From assembly GCF_014647415.1 (NCBI RefSeq), contig NZ_BMPD01000003.1, positions 62,001 through 126,000 on the forward strand: 64,000 nt of DNA, in the 5' to 3' direction. Shown one piece after another: positions 1 through 11,259 of the stretch. The notes under the pieces were generated by a model. The model was given only the letters and a program-made list of their open reading frames with translations, ran no database searches and was not told the DNA's origin. The translations under genes and the position numbers were made by a program. The stretch comes from Haloarcula sebkhae. Its GTDB lineage: Archaea; Halobacteriota; Halobacteria; Halobacteriales; Haloarculaceae. Numbering within the stretch: the stretch's first letter is position 1; each line of letters opens with the position of its first letter.

Positions 1-527
1 GTCCTGAGGAGCCGGACTTCTTCATCAAGCCTCCGACAGCACTACTCGCCCACGAACAGGACATTCTCTACCCGCCGTTCACCGACGAGCTCACCTACGC
101 CGGTGAGCTAGCTGCGGTCATCGGTGAGCGGTGTCACGACCTCGACCCGGCTGACGTTTCTGACGCCGTTACAGGCTACACGATACTGAACGACGTCGAC
201 GCGCTGGACCAGCAGGGCCGAACCGCACGCAAAGCCTTCGACGGCTCCGGCCCCCTGGGCCCGTGGATCGAGACTGACGTCGACCCCACCGGTATCGATA
301 TGTACACCGACATCAACGACGAGCGCCGACAGTCTGCCAATACCAGCGAGATGCTGTTCGGACCGCACGAGGTAGTCGCGTACCTCTCGGAGCGGTTCAC
401 GTTCCGCCCTGGCGATGTCATCGCCTTCGGCAGCCCAGCCAACCCAGGTACGGTCGCGCCCGGCGACACGATCGAGATAACCTACGAGGGTGTCGGGACG
501 CTCCGCAACTCGGTTGTCGAGCCATAA
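1..527 (+). CDS. Fumarylacetoacetate hydrolase family protein (5'-truncated by window edge)
   Basis: The reading frame is open from the window edge, so only the C-terminal ~174 residues are visible. They read as the FAH catalytic fold: FIKPPTALL, a YAGELAAVIG strand, GYTILNDVDALD and GPLGPWIET, ending in a TI.YEGVGTLRN tail. Family members hydrolyse or isomerise C-C bonds in aromatic or sugar-acid breakdown with a divalent metal. The usual metal pair Glu-x-Glu (often YEGEL) reads Ala-Gly-Glu here, so one expected ligand seems replaced; the Asn-Asp motif is kept. The substrate cannot be inferred. A T-run near 559-563 follows the stop and may terminate transcription before the convergent uvrC. 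Confidence 0.85.
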   Translation, partial: PEEPDFFIKPPTALLAHEQDILYPPFTDELTYAGELAAVIGERCHDLDPADVSDAVTGYTILNDVDALDQQGRTARKAFDGSGPLGPWIETDVDPTGIDMYTDINDERRQSANTSEMLFGPHEVVAYLSERFTFRPGDVIAFGSPANPGTVAPGDTIEITYEGVGTLRNSVVEP

Positions 528-634
528 CGTATCAGGTCGCCGAAAACGTAGCGTAGCGGCTTTTTACGACATCTATACGGAGAATCGTGGGTTTGGCCAG
601 CTATCGACGATAAACTACTATCTGCTATACGAAA

Positions 635-2380
635 TCACTGTAGCCGGGTCCGAATCGTCTCCGCGGTTTGCTCGCCGATACCGTCGATAGCCGTCAGTTC
701 CTCGTCGGAGGCCGCTCTGACGCTGTCCACGCTACCGAAGCGTCGGAGCAGCCGCTTCCGCGTCTCCGGGCCGATGCCGGGGACGTCGTCCAGCGTCGTC
801 GAGACTTCGTCCCGTAGCGTCTGGTGGTACTGGACGGCAAAGCGGTGCGCTTCGTCACGCACTCGCTGGAGCAAGTGGAGCTGTGGGGCATCGTCGTCCC
901 AGTCGTACACGCGGTCTGGCGTGATGACCAGTTCCTCGTCTTTCGCGAGCGCGATGGCCGGAACGTCCCAGCCAGTCTCTGCGAGGGCGTCGCGAGCCGC
1001 CCCGAGCTGGCCGTCGCCGCCGTCGATGAGCAGCAGGTCCGGGTCTGGGCGGTCGTCCCGGCCCTCGACGGCGCGCGCGGCCCGCCAGCGGAGGAGTTCG
1101 CGCATGTTCGCGTAGTCGTCGTTTTGCTCGGTGAGCTTCTTCCGCCGGTAGTCGCTCTTCTCTGGCGTCTCGTCGACAAACGTGACGTTCGAGCCGACAG
1201 CCGACCGACCCTGCGCGTGGCTCACGTCGAAGCCCTCGATACGGCTCGGACGGCTGATTCCCAGCGCATCGGCCAGCCGGCCGCTCTCGTCGTCGGTGCC
1301 ACCGCGCTGGCGGGCGTTCTTCAGCGCGAGGTTGACCAGCGTCGCCTCTCGACCGGCCCCGGGCACCCCGAGTGTGACACCCTCGCTCTCAAGCCATGCT
1401 TCGATATCTGGGTCGGCGGGGTCCTCGGCACAGAGAATCCGGTCGGGTAGCTCCCGCTCGGCGTAGTACTGCGGGATGAACGCCCGATACACGCCGGCGG
1501 TGCCTTCGCCGTCCGGTGCTTCGAGCGTGTGCCGGTCCCGTTCGACGAGCTTGCCGCCCTCGGCGTGCAGTCGCGCGACGATAGCTCGCTCGCCTTCGAT
1601 GGCGGCCCCGAGCACGTCCGTCGTCTGGTATCCTCCGGAGTCACTGACCGCGGTGTCGCCCTCGCCGTGGAGCGCTTCGACGGCCCCGAGCTTGTCACGG
1701 AGGTTTGCGGCGCGTTCGAACTCCTGGTTCTGTGCGGCGGCTTCCATCTCGCGGCGCAACGGGTCCGCGAGGACGCCGGTCTCGCCCTCGAAGTACCGCG
1801 TGACCGATTCCACGTCCTCGGCGTACTCGGCTTCGCCGATTTCGCCGGTACAGGGCGCGGTACAGATGCCCATTTCGTAGTCGAGACAGGGCCGGTCCCG
1901 GTTGCTGTACTTGTGGTCGGAACACCCCCGCAGGCCGTACGCCTCCCGCAGGGCCTTCACCACTGTTTCCACCCGTCCTTTGTCGGTGAACGGTCCGTAG
2001 ACGGTCGCGCCGTCCTCCGGGTCGCGTGTCACCTCGATTCGGGGGACGGCATGGTCGGTCAACTGGACCAGTGGGTAGGACTTGTCGTCTTTCAACCGGA
2101 CGTTGTACGGCGGTCGGTGGCGCTTGATGAGGTTCGCTTCGAGCAGCAGCGCCTGTGTTTCGGTATCGGTGACGGCGAAGTCGATCGTCTCGGCTCGCTC
2201 GACCATCTTGGCGATGCGCTCGCTCCGCGGGTCGGCGTAGGAGCGCACGCGGTCGCGCAGGTCGACGGCCTTCCCGACGTAGAGGACCCGGCGCGTGTCG
2301 TCCCGGCCCTGTTCGAACAGGTACACGCCGGGCTCCCGTGGCAACGACCCCGCGCGCTCTCGAACCTCGTCGGCGTCCAT
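635..2380 (-). CDS. uvrC: Excinuclease ABC subunit C
   Basis: This 581-residue protein is the dual-incision nuclease of bacterial-type nucleotide excision repair, acting with UvrA and UvrB in the cytoplasm. It has an N-terminal GIY-YIG domain (PGVYLFEQG then VLYVGKA, residues ~15-45). A Cys cluster around [21 protein letters not shown] follows (near 155-175). A UVR motif ([14 protein letters not shown], ~215-230), the RNase H-like endonuclease domain ([10 protein letters not shown] through [10 protein letters not shown]) and a C-terminal helix-hairpin-helix pair ([26 protein letters not shown]) complete it. Length and domain order match the family. Haloarchaea carry uvrABC from bacteria; uvrA and uvrB are not in this window. 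Confidence 0.97.
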   Translation of the reverse strand: MDADEVRERAGSLPREPGVYLFEQGRDDTRRVLYVGKAVDLRDRVRSYADPRSERIAKMVERAETIDFAVTDTETQALLLEANLIKRHRPPYNVRLKDDKSYPLVQLTDHAVPRIEVTRDPEDGATVYGPFTDKGRVETVVKALREAYGLRGCSDHKYSNRDRPCLDYEMGICTAPCTGEIGEAEYAEDVESVTRYFEGETGVLADPLRREMEAAAQNQEFERAANLRDKLGAVEALHGEGDTAVSDSGGYQTTDVLGAAIEGERAIVARLHAEGGKLVERDRHTLEAPDGEGTAGVYRAFIPQYYAERELPDRILCAEDPADPDIEAWLESEGVTLGVPGAGREATLVNLALKNARQRGGTDDESGRLADALGISRPSRIEGFDVSHAQGRSAVGSNVTFVDETPEKSDYRRKKLTEQNDDYANMRELLRWRAARAVEGRDDRPDPDLLLIDGGDGQLGAARDALAETGWDVPAIALAKDEELVITPDRVYDWDDDAPQLHLLQRVRDEAHRFAVQYHQTLRDEVSTTLDDVPGIGPETRKRLLRRFGSVDSVRAASDEELTAIDGIGEQTAETIRTRLQ

Positions 2381-2413
2381 TACTCTGGGGTTAGCGCTCG
2401 GCGGGGTTGAACG

Positions 2414-3040
2414 TCACGGGAGCGGGTCGTCGGGCGGCGGCTGTGCCGTCCCTTCGGCATCGGACGGGGGAGTCTCCGGAACGATGGCGGCTTGGATCCG
2501 CTCGACGACGCTCTCGTCGTCTGGTGCGGTCAGTTCAATGTCGTCGTCACCGGCGACGCGCACGACGAGCAGTCGGTCGCGGCTCCAGAGATAGACTCCC
2601 AGGACGACAGCGGCAAAGGCCAGCGCGAGGCCGCCGAACAGCCGCATCAGGTCATCTAGCTGCGCCATCAGCGTCAGCATCGTCTGGAGCATTCCCAGCA
2701 TCCCGCCAATGCCGACGGCGCTGGCGGCACCACCACTATCCAGCGAGACGTTACTGACGAGGCTGTCGAGGCTCACGGTCATCCCGGCTGCTACCAGTAC
2801 GACGCCGACGACCAGTGCCTTCACGCCGAGTTCGAGGAACGACCAGTCGCCACTCGTGGTGACGTCGACGCCCTCGACGTTGGGGCGGTCGACCTGTCGG
2901 TAATTCGACCCCTCGCGGTCCGGCGTGAACACGAGCACGCGGTGGCTCGTCACGACGACGCCACCACGGTCCAGCCGAACGTCTGCTTCGATCACCTCAC
3001 CGTCGTACAGGAGGCTTTCGGCCCGTGCGACCCAATCCAT
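2414..3040 (-). CDS. PH-like domain membrane protein, hypothetical
   Basis: This 208-residue protein is not recognised by name. Residues ~1-60 look like a small beta-rich bacterial PH-like domain (LLYDGEVIEADVRL, GGVVVTSHRVLVFTP). Two hydrophobic stretches follow (about 72-92 and 135-155), separated by a Ser/Gly/Met-rich segment, then a charged strand-rich part and a Pro/Asp-rich tail. It starts 73 bp from the divergent zinc-ribbon gene, so the two may share a promoter region. It lies just upstream of uvrC on the same strand with a 33-bp gap and could be cotranscribed. The role is unknown; membrane anchoring is inferred. Confidence 0.8.
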   Translation of the reverse strand: MDWVARAESLLYDGEVIEADVRLDRGGVVVTSHRVLVFTPDREGSNYRQVDRPNVEGVDVTTSGDWSFLELGVKALVVGVVLVAAGMTVSLDSLVSNVSLDSGGAASAVGIGGMLGMLQTMLTLMAQLDDLMRLFGGLALAFAAVVLGVYLWSRDRLLVVRVAGDDDIELTAPDDESVVERIQAAIVPETPPSDAEGTAQPPPDDPLP

Positions 3041-3114
3041 ACACCCCGTTTACCCCGGAGACGTGTATATTCTCCCCCCGTAACCGCTAACTGTGCGCCC
3101 TCGAACATGACAGT

Positions 3115-3651
3115 ATGACCGCCGATCCCCGCTGCCCTCACTGCTCGGAGAAAGTCAGTGCGACCGCGACGTGGTGTATGCACTGTGGCCGGGACTTCGA
3201 TAGCCCGGTCGACGCTGGAACCGGGACAACGGTCCTCGACGCTGGCGGCAGTCAAACCACGTCGGACCTCGAAGCGGCCCTCAACGCCGGTGACCTCGAC
3301 GGCATCCAGAACGCGCTCGCACAGAGCGACAACGGGCCGACAATCGTCGGTGTCGTATTCGCCGGTATCGCACTGTTCACGCTCCCACTCGTTTCGCCTC
3401 CGGGTGCCGCGCTGTATCTCCTTGTCGTCGCCGGCGTCGGGGCAATTGCTGCGACACAGTCGACGTTCGACGCGGCGCTCAGAACCGGCGGGAAGGCACT
3501 CGCGCTCGCGCCCTTCCTGCTGGTGTTTATCGACGTGTTCCTCGGATATCTGTTCAGCGGCATGGTAGCGACCAGTGCGACAGTTCTGGTCGGGCCGGCG
3601 ATTTACGCCGGGCTGGTCATGTACGGTATCCGCTGGTATCGCCGTCGCTGA
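3115..3651 (+). CDS. Zinc-ribbon membrane protein, hypothetical
   Basis: The 178-residue product starts with a zinc ribbon: CPHC near residue 6 and CMHCGRDF near residue 22, a double CxxC typical of zinc-ribbon N-termini in archaeal membrane proteins. A ~30-residue acidic helical linker (DLEAALNAGDLDGIQNAL) follows, then four hydrophobic segments from about residue 75 to the end. The tail is YGIRWYRRR, a cytoplasmic positive end. Its 3' end overlaps the small opposite-strand gene at 3617-3775. The function is not known; the architecture suggests a cytoplasmic zinc head with a membrane-embedded body. Confidence 0.8.
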   Translation: MTADPRCPHCSEKVSATATWCMHCGRDFDSPVDAGTGTTVLDAGGSQTTSDLEAALNAGDLDGIQNALAQSDNGPTIVGVVFAGIALFTLPLVSPPGAALYLLVVAGVGAIAATQSTFDAALRTGGKALALAPFLLVFIDVFLGYLFSGMVATSATVLVGPAIYAGLVMYGIRWYRRR

Positions 3652-3775
3652 GCGGGTTGCGCTGGCTCAGTTGCGAGCCATCGTGCATCTCGACCAGCGT
3701 GTCGGCGACCTGCTCGACCGCTCTCTCGGCGACGGCCGCTCGCTGGATGTCTGTGAGCGGGGTGTGGCGGCCCAT
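3617..3775 (-). CDS. Small hypothetical protein (52 aa)
   Basis: The ATG at 3775 opens a 52-codon frame beginning MGRHTPLTDIQRAAV and ending DTSGYRT. It looks helical, with Ala/Glu-rich helices, and has no membrane segment or Cys. The start is supported by an ATTTATC box centred 27 nt upstream, the spacing of leaderless haloarchaeal promoters. It overlaps the 3' end of the zinc-ribbon gene on the other strand by 35 bp. The frame stays open much further upstream, but that part is antisense to the aminotransferase gene and is rejected. The function is unknown. Confidence 0.6.
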   Translation of the reverse strand: MGRHTPLTDIQRAAVAERAVEQVADTLVEMHDGSQLSQRNPLSDGDTSGYRT

Positions 3776-3798
3776 GGTCGAATGTGGTTGTTCAACTG

Positions 3799-3805
3799 AT
3801 AAATA
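3799..3805 (-). promoter_or_regulatory. TATA-like box of small gene 3617-3775
   Basis: On the minus strand this reads ATTTATC, centred 27 nt before the ATG at 3775. This is the expected place for a TBP site on a leaderless haloarchaeal transcript. Confidence 0.5.
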
Positions 3806-3946
3806 CTTCGTGGCGGGTATAACTGCCATTTGTGTTTCTTCCCTGTGAGCGTACGCGTGCTTCAGGGCGTGCGCCGGTTCGCTCCGCCCGGTATCAAAAC
3901 TACCATGCCCCCCGGATTCGAGAGTGTACCTACTACAGGTGGTTCT

Positions 3947-5050
3947 GTGACCGAAAAACGCGAATACAAAGACGACTACCAGGACAAGACGCTGTATCTT
4001 CCGGGGCCGACAGAGGTACGCGAGGACGTTATCGAGGCGATGGCCGAGCCGATGTTCGGCCATCGGATGGACCGGATGACCGACCTCTACACCACCATCG
4101 TCGAGGACACGAAGGAGTTCCTCGGGACCGACAACGACGTCATCGTGCTCACGGCGTCGGGCACGGAGTTCTGGGAGTCGACGACGCTCAATCTGGTCGA
4201 GGACAGCATGCTCGTGCCGACCTCCGGCGCGTTCAGCGAGCGCCAGGCCAACGTCGCTGAGCGCCTCGGCAAGGACGTCGACCGCATCGAGTACGACTGG
4301 GGGCAGGCGGTCAAACCCGACGATATCCGCGACGCGCTCGAAGCTGGCGACTACGACGCTGTCGGGGCCGTGATGAACGAGACCTCGACCGGCGTCCGAA
4401 ACCCGATCGAGGAAATCGGCGACGTAATCGCGGAGTACCCGGATACCTACTTCATCGTCGACGCTATCTCCTGTCTCGGCGGCGACCAGATCGACATCGA
4501 AGCTCACGGCATCGACGCCATCTTCACGTCCACACAGAAGGCGTTCGCCATGCCACCCGGGCTGGCTGTCTGTGCCGTCAGCGACGCGGCCTACGAGCGG
4601 GAACTGGAGAAGGACTCTGCGTCGTGGTACGGGGGCTTCCAGCGCTGTCTGGACTACTACGACCGGAAGGGCCAGACCCACTCCACGCCGGCGATCCCGC
4701 TCATGCTCGCCTACCGCAAGCAGATGAAACACATGCTCGATGAGACCCACGACGCCCGCGACCAGCGCCATCAGGAGATGGCCGAGTACACGCGCGAGTG
4801 GGCCCGCGAACACTTCGACCTGTATCCCGAGGAAGGCTACGAGTCCCAGACGGTCACCTGCATCGAGAACACGCAGGATATCAACGTCGCCGAGACGGTC
4901 GAGGCCGTCTCCGAGGAGTACGACATGGTGTTCTCCAGCGGCTACGGCGACATCAGCGAGGAGAGTTTCCGCATCGGGCACATGGGCGAGCACACCGTCG
5001 AGAGTATCAAGGAGCTAACCGACGCAATCGAAGACATCGCCGACCTGTAA
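3947..5050 (+). CDS. Class V PLP aminotransferase (alanine-glyoxylate / serine-pyruvate type)
   Basis: The product transfers amino groups between small amino acids and glyoxylate or pyruvate, using PLP on the lysine in TSTQKAFAMPPG. The N-terminal LYLPGPTEVRE, TASGTEFWES, the SGAFSERQ substrate-loop region, VDAISCLGGDQI with its cofactor-binding Asp, and the C-terminal FRIGHMGE are all class V signatures. I prefer the GTG at 3947 (VTEKREYKDDY), because conserved homology begins there. An in-frame ATG at 3905 would add 14 residues. Length (~367 aa) fits the family. The exact substrate (alanine, serine or ureidoglycine) cannot be told from sequence. It appears monocistronic. Confidence 0.9.
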   Translation: MTEKREYKDDYQDKTLYLPGPTEVREDVIEAMAEPMFGHRMDRMTDLYTTIVEDTKEFLGTDNDVIVLTASGTEFWESTTLNLVEDSMLVPTSGAFSERQANVAERLGKDVDRIEYDWGQAVKPDDIRDALEAGDYDAVGAVMNETSTGVRNPIEEIGDVIAEYPDTYFIVDAISCLGGDQIDIEAHGIDAIFTSTQKAFAMPPGLAVCAVSDAAYERELEKDSASWYGGFQRCLDYYDRKGQTHSTPAIPLMLAYRKQMKHMLDETHDARDQRHQEMAEYTREWAREHFDLYPEEGYESQTVTCIENTQDINVAETVEAVSEEYDMVFSSGYGDISEESFRIGHMGEHTVESIKELTDAIEDIADL

Positions 5051-5189
5051 ACAGAGCGATAATCGACGGAGGCCGGGGCTACAGGTAGATTTGGGGCAGT
5101 TCGATTCTACGATGTGGCATTTTCACAGTTTGATAATGCTGGGAAGACTATATTACTGATTGCTACTTTGATGTAAACAGACAAACCGT

Positions 5190-5507
5190 ATGAGTAAAAG
5201 TAACAGGCGGAGTAGGGACGGCGACACCCCAACATCGATGAACGTGACCAGAAAACAGTTCGACTGGAGCGAGACGCGGCCCAGCGCGGCAGTGACTGAG
5301 TACATCTCTGCCATGACCGGCCGGGAACAGACTGACTTCGCACCGCTGTACGAGACTATCGACCCCGAAGCGCTCGATTCACTCCTCGACTCTCCGAAGC
5401 GCTCGACACCTGTTAGCATCTCGTTTGAATACGCCGATCACTCGGTCACCGTCCGAAGCGATGGGGAACTCGTCATCGAGGCCCCCAGTTCCAGTATCGG
5501 CCGATAG
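5190..5507 (+). CDS. HalOD1 output-domain protein
   Basis: This 105-residue soluble protein has a charged, low-complexity N-terminus (~35 residues). It then has a single domain running from TDFAPLYETIDPEALDSLL through VSISFEYADHSVTVRSDGE to the end. The pattern 'PLY..IDPEALD.L' with 'F.Y.GH.V.V..DG.V' is the haloarchaeal HalOD1 domain, thought to act as an output module of signalling pathways. It stands alone between the aminotransferase and ligA; a hybrid histidine kinase lies 2.4 kb downstream and could be a partner, which is inference. Upstream sequence is AT-rich (5136-5175) and likely holds its promoter. Confidence 0.85.
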   Translation: MSKSNRRSRDGDTPTSMNVTRKQFDWSETRPSAAVTEYISAMTGREQTDFAPLYETIDPEALDSLLDSPKRSTPVSISFEYADHSVTVRSDGELVIEAPSSSIGR

Positions 5508-5599
5508 CTGGCAGTTTCTGCACTCTTTCTCTCCCCTTGTCACGGGCGGCAGCGACGTGGGTAACACTCACTCCCAGCTTCCGCCCGTTGCTCCCCTGA

Positions 5600-7732
<2,133 letters not shown>

Positions 7733-7891
7733 GCGGGGGGTCAAACGGTCCCGAGTGAGCCGCAATCGGCTATCGCGATACGTTCGGACGCACGCTCGAA
7801 CCGACCAATCACGCTATCACCCGTCTCGCGTCTGTGTCCGTTGTTGACCCTATCTATTTTGTTCGCGTATTTCTATTATACTTGAAAGACT

Positions 7892-10090
7892 ATGGACTTC
7901 GCCGGTGAGACAGTCCGCGTTCTTCACGTCGACGACAACTCGGACCTCGTGGACGTGACGGCGACAGTGCTCGAACACGAGGACGACCGATTGTGTGTCG
8001 AGACCGCGACGAATGTCGATGCGGCGATGGAGCGACTCTCCGTGGAGCGCTTCGACTGTATCGTCTCGGACTACGACATGCCGGACCAGAACGGAATCGA
8101 GTTCCTCGAAACCGTTCGTGAGGGCCACGGTGACCTCCCATTCATCCTCTACACCGGGAAAGGGTCCGAGGAAATCGCGAGCGACGCGATATCTGCTGGC
8201 GTGACCGATTACCTCCAGAAGGGCTCGGGCACCGAGCAGTACAAACTGCTCGCGAACCGGATCTGCAACGCCGTCGGCGCAAGCAGGTCCCGCCGAGAGC
8301 TCGACGAGCGAACCCGGCGATTGGAGTCGCTCATCAGCAGCCTTCCGGGGATGGTCTATCGCCGTCCCAACGCATCGGGCTGGCCGATGGAAACCGTCGA
8401 GGGCGAGATCGAATCTCTCACCGGCTACACGGCTGCAGACTTCGAGACTGGGGAGGTAGTCTGGGGCGACGACGTACTCCATCCGGAGGACTGCGACCGG
8501 ATCTGGGAGACGGTCCAGGACGCGCTCGCGGCCCAGGGTGAGTTCGAGGTGACCTATCGGATTATCACTGCCGACGGCATCGAGAAGTGGATGTGGGAAC
8601 ACGGACACCGAGTTCCGGTGGCAGCGGACGAACCGGACGCACTGGAAGGGTTCGTCATGGACATCACCGACCTCCGGGAGCGAGAGCGCAAACTGGAGCG
8701 ATACAAGCGGATGGTAAACACGATGCCGGAATCGGCCTGCATCTACGACACGGCGGGGCGGTTCGAACTCGTCAATCAGTATCTCGCCTCGTTCTACGGA
8801 ACGACGAGAGAGGAACTGGAAGGGGAACCAAGCAGTCTTCTGCCGAAGATCCGGAGCGAGTACGAGGGAGATCCGTACCAGGACCTAATCGACGGTGAAC
8901 GCGACGAACTCCGTGGGGAGGTGAGCGGCGAGTTCCCCGGCCACGGGTATGAGGTGCTAGAGTACCGGCTCACGCCGCTTGTGATCGACGGGACGGTCGA
9001 GGGCGTGGTCAGTGTCACCCGCGAAGTGACCGAGCAACGGGAACACGAGACGGAAATCGCCAGGCAGCGGTCGATTCTCAAAGCACAGCAAGAGGCGGTG
9101 ATCGACGGGATACTCGTCGTCGACGAGGACGATACTATCGTCTCTTACAACGAACGGTTCGTCGATATGTGGGACATCCCGCGGGACATTGTCGAACGTG
9201 GCGACGAGGAAGTCGCTCTGGAGTGGGCAATGGAGCAAGTCGCCGAACCCGAGGCGTTTCGCGTAGATGTTGAGGCACTGTATGAACGCCCCGAGATGAC
9301 CGCCAGAGACGAACTCGAACTCGCCGATGGTCGCGTGTTCGACCGCTATACCGCACCCGTCGTCGCCGAGGACGGGACGCGGTTCGGCCGGCTGTGGACC
9401 TTTCGAGACATCACGGACCTGACGGAACAAAAACGGGAGTTGGCCCAGCAAAACGAGCGCCTCGAAGAGTTTGTCAGCGTCGTCTCTCACGATCTTCAAA
9501 ACCCGCTACAGGTGGCTCGCAGCCGACTGATGCTCGCTCGCGAGGAGTGTGACAGCGAGCACCTAGACTCGATGGATAACGCGCTCCAGCGGATGAACGA
9601 CATCGCCGACGACGTCCTCAGGCTGGCCCGCGAGGGAGTTGATATCGGGATGACAGAGCCCGTCGATCTCCGGGAGACGAGCGACGCCGCCTGGACGATC
9701 GTCGCGGACGGCGACGAAGCCGCCGAGCTACGGTATGTGGCCGACGAGAACCGGGAGTGGATCGCCGAGGCCGACAGCGACCGACTGTCGGGCCTGTTCG
9801 AGAACCTCTTCGGGAATGCGATCGAACACGGCGGCCCGGGGGTAACCGTTTCGGTCGGGCTCCTTGACGACGGAACGGGGTTCTACGTGTCCGACGATGG
9901 CCCGGGTATCCCCGCCGACAAACGCGAGAAGGTATTCGAGGCGGGCTACTCAACCGCCGAGGACGGGACCGGCTTCGGGCTCCGGATCGCCAGACAGATC
10001 GCCGAGGTCCACGGCTGGGAGATCCACGTCACCGACAGCGAGGGCGGCGGTGCTCGGTTCGAAATCACCGGTGTCGAGTTTCCCGAGTGA
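7892..10090 (+). CDS. Hybrid sensor histidine kinase: REC-PAS-PAS-PAS-HisKA-HATPase
   Basis: This 732-residue cytoplasmic kinase has no membrane segment. A receiver domain comes first (HVDDNSD; phosphoacceptor Asp60 in SDYDMP; Lys110 in DYLQKG). Next is a PAS_3-like domain (~140-265), then two more PAS domains (~270-385 and ~395-505). The HisKA box is SVVSHDLQNPL, with His533, and the HATPase domain has N box NLFGNAIEH, G1 DDGPGIP and G2 GTGFGL. N-terminal REC fusions of this sort are common in haloarchaea and may take phosphate from another kinase. No response regulator is adjacent. The upstream 150 bp are AT-rich. Confidence 0.95.
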   Translation: MDFAGETVRVLHVDDNSDLVDVTATVLEHEDDRLCVETATNVDAAMERLSVERFDCIVSDYDMPDQNGIEFLETVREGHGDLPFILYTGKGSEEIASDAISAGVTDYLQKGSGTEQYKLLANRICNAVGASRSRRELDERTRRLESLISSLPGMVYRRPNASGWPMETVEGEIESLTGYTAADFETGEVVWGDDVLHPEDCDRIWETVQDALAAQGEFEVTYRIITADGIEKWMWEHGHRVPVAADEPDALEGFVMDITDLRERERKLERYKRMVNTMPESACIYDTAGRFELVNQYLASFYGTTREELEGEPSSLLPKIRSEYEGDPYQDLIDGERDELRGEVSGEFPGHGYEVLEYRLTPLVIDGTVEGVVSVTREVTEQREHETEIARQRSILKAQQEAVIDGILVVDEDDTIVSYNERFVDMWDIPRDIVERGDEEVALEWAMEQVAEPEAFRVDVEALYERPEMTARDELELADGRVFDRYTAPVVAEDGTRFGRLWTFRDITDLTEQKRELAQQNERLEEFVSVVSHDLQNPLQVARSRLMLAREECDSEHLDSMDNALQRMNDIADDVLRLAREGVDIGMTEPVDLRETSDAAWTIVADGDEAAELRYVADENREWIAEADSDRLSGLFENLFGNAIEHGGPGVTVSVGLLDDGTGFYVSDDGPGIPADKREKVFEAGYSTAEDGTGFGLRIARQIAEVHGWEIHVTDSEGGGARFEITGVEFPE

Positions 10091-10254
10091 TGAATCCGTT
10101 GTGGTGCTACGACACTCCTGTCGGAGCCGTTGTGAACCAACACGCATCTGGTTGCCGTCGGGAGGCAATCGGTTTGGTACCGTTCCGACTGTTGCTATCG
10201 CCGTTCGTTGTGGCTGCAAAGTTGCCAGCACGAGATCGCCGTCAGCGACGACCG

Positions 10255-11259
10255 TTACAGGTCCTTGTTCTCGAAGACGTAGTAGCCGGCGACCAGCGGG
10301 ACGACCAGCCACAGGAGGAGGTAGGCGATAACTGCGACAGTGCTGTACTGGGGCGGCAGCGCTGCGTTGGTACATTCGGCACCGGCCTGTGTCACTTCGA
10401 GCGTCCCGCCCAGCATTTCCTCACACGTCACCTGCGGACTCGATGTCAGGAGGAGTCGAGAGCGGATCGGCGACCCCTGCAGGATCTCCTGAACGAGCGT
10501 GCGGTACGATGCAATGGGACTCAGCAGCGAGACGAACAGCTCGACGTGAAGCTGGGTCACTTGGCCGATGTTCGCGTGGTCCGATAGCAGATTTCCGAGG
10601 CCTGCCCCGAGGTTCGACCAGAACACCTGCAGATAGACGTAAATCCCGAGCGACGCTGCCATCGCCCGGCGTGCGGTTTTCAGCGCCGCGGAGAGGCCGA
10701 TCGCGAACGCCGTGAACACGACGCCGTACGCCATCGTGGCGAGCGCGAACAGCAGGAACGACTCCCACGCGATCTCGATCTCCGACGGGAGCAACACTAA
10801 CAGGGTCGTCAGGAGTCCGACTGTCACCGGGATGAGCGTGATCGCGCTCCGGCCGACGAACTTGCCGGCGAGCAGTTCACCGCGTGTGTACGGGAGCGAC
10901 AGCAGTATCTTCAGGGAGCCTCGCTCGCTCTCGCGGGCAATCGCGGCATAGCCGATGACGATTGCCACAGCGGGGAGCAGCGGTGCCGCAATCGGCAGTG
11001 CAAAGCGGACGTACGCGTCCGTCGTCAGCGACGCCCCGGCTTCGGCGAACTGCTGGCCGATGTTGAAATACAGGCCCAGCACCGCCGGCAGTGCGAAGAG
11101 GACGATGAAAATGAACGAGAGTACCCAGATCCACGGGGAGCGGACCGTGTCACGGAACTCCTTTTTCGAGATCGGGTACCAGTCGGCGAACTCGGAGTTC
11201 TTGATGCTCGTGTCGATGTCTCCAAGAAGGCGCTTGACCGGGTTCTGTTCGGCGCTCAT
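10255..11259 (-). CDS. ABC-2 type transporter permease
   Basis: This 334-residue polytopic membrane protein has a ~45-residue cytoplasmic N-terminus ending in WYPISKKEFRDTVRSPW, typical of ABC-2/NosY-type permeases, and about six hydrophobic segments. ARESERGSLKILLSLPYTRGELLAGKFVG is the conserved cytoplasmic loop of this family. A large external loop near the end has two Cys (CEEMLG, AECTN), which could form a disulfide. Its start overlaps the stop of the upstream ATPase gene by 4 nt, so both are one transport unit. The substrate is unknown; such pairs export drugs or lipids or help assemble membrane enzymes. Confidence 0.92.
   Translation of the reverse strand: MSAEQNPVKRLLGDIDTSIKNSEFADWYPISKKEFRDTVRSPWIWVLSFIFIVLFALPAVLGLYFNIGQQFAEAGASLTTDAYVRFALPIAAPLLPAVAIVIGYAAIARESERGSLKILLSLPYTRGELLAGKFVGRSAITLIPVTVGLLTTLLVLLPSEIEIAWESFLLFALATMAYGVVFTAFAIGLSAALKTARRAMAASLGIYVYLQVFWSNLGAGLGNLLSDHANIGQVTQLHVELFVSLLSPIASYRTLVQEILQGSPIRSRLLLTSSPQVTCEEMLGGTLEVTQAGAECTNAALPPQYSTVAVIAYLLLWLVVPLVAGYYVFENKDL

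Noticed and set aside
1529..2410. 293-codon plus-strand frame
   Set aside because: Shadow of uvrC on the other strand. uvrC has full domain support; this frame has none.
3776..4993. Long minus-strand frame continuing upstream of the small gene at 3617-3775
   Set aside because: It is antisense to the aminotransferase. High GC creates long open antisense frames, its residues are rich in Arg, Val, Leu and Asp without family motifs, and only the first 52-codon piece has a promoter.
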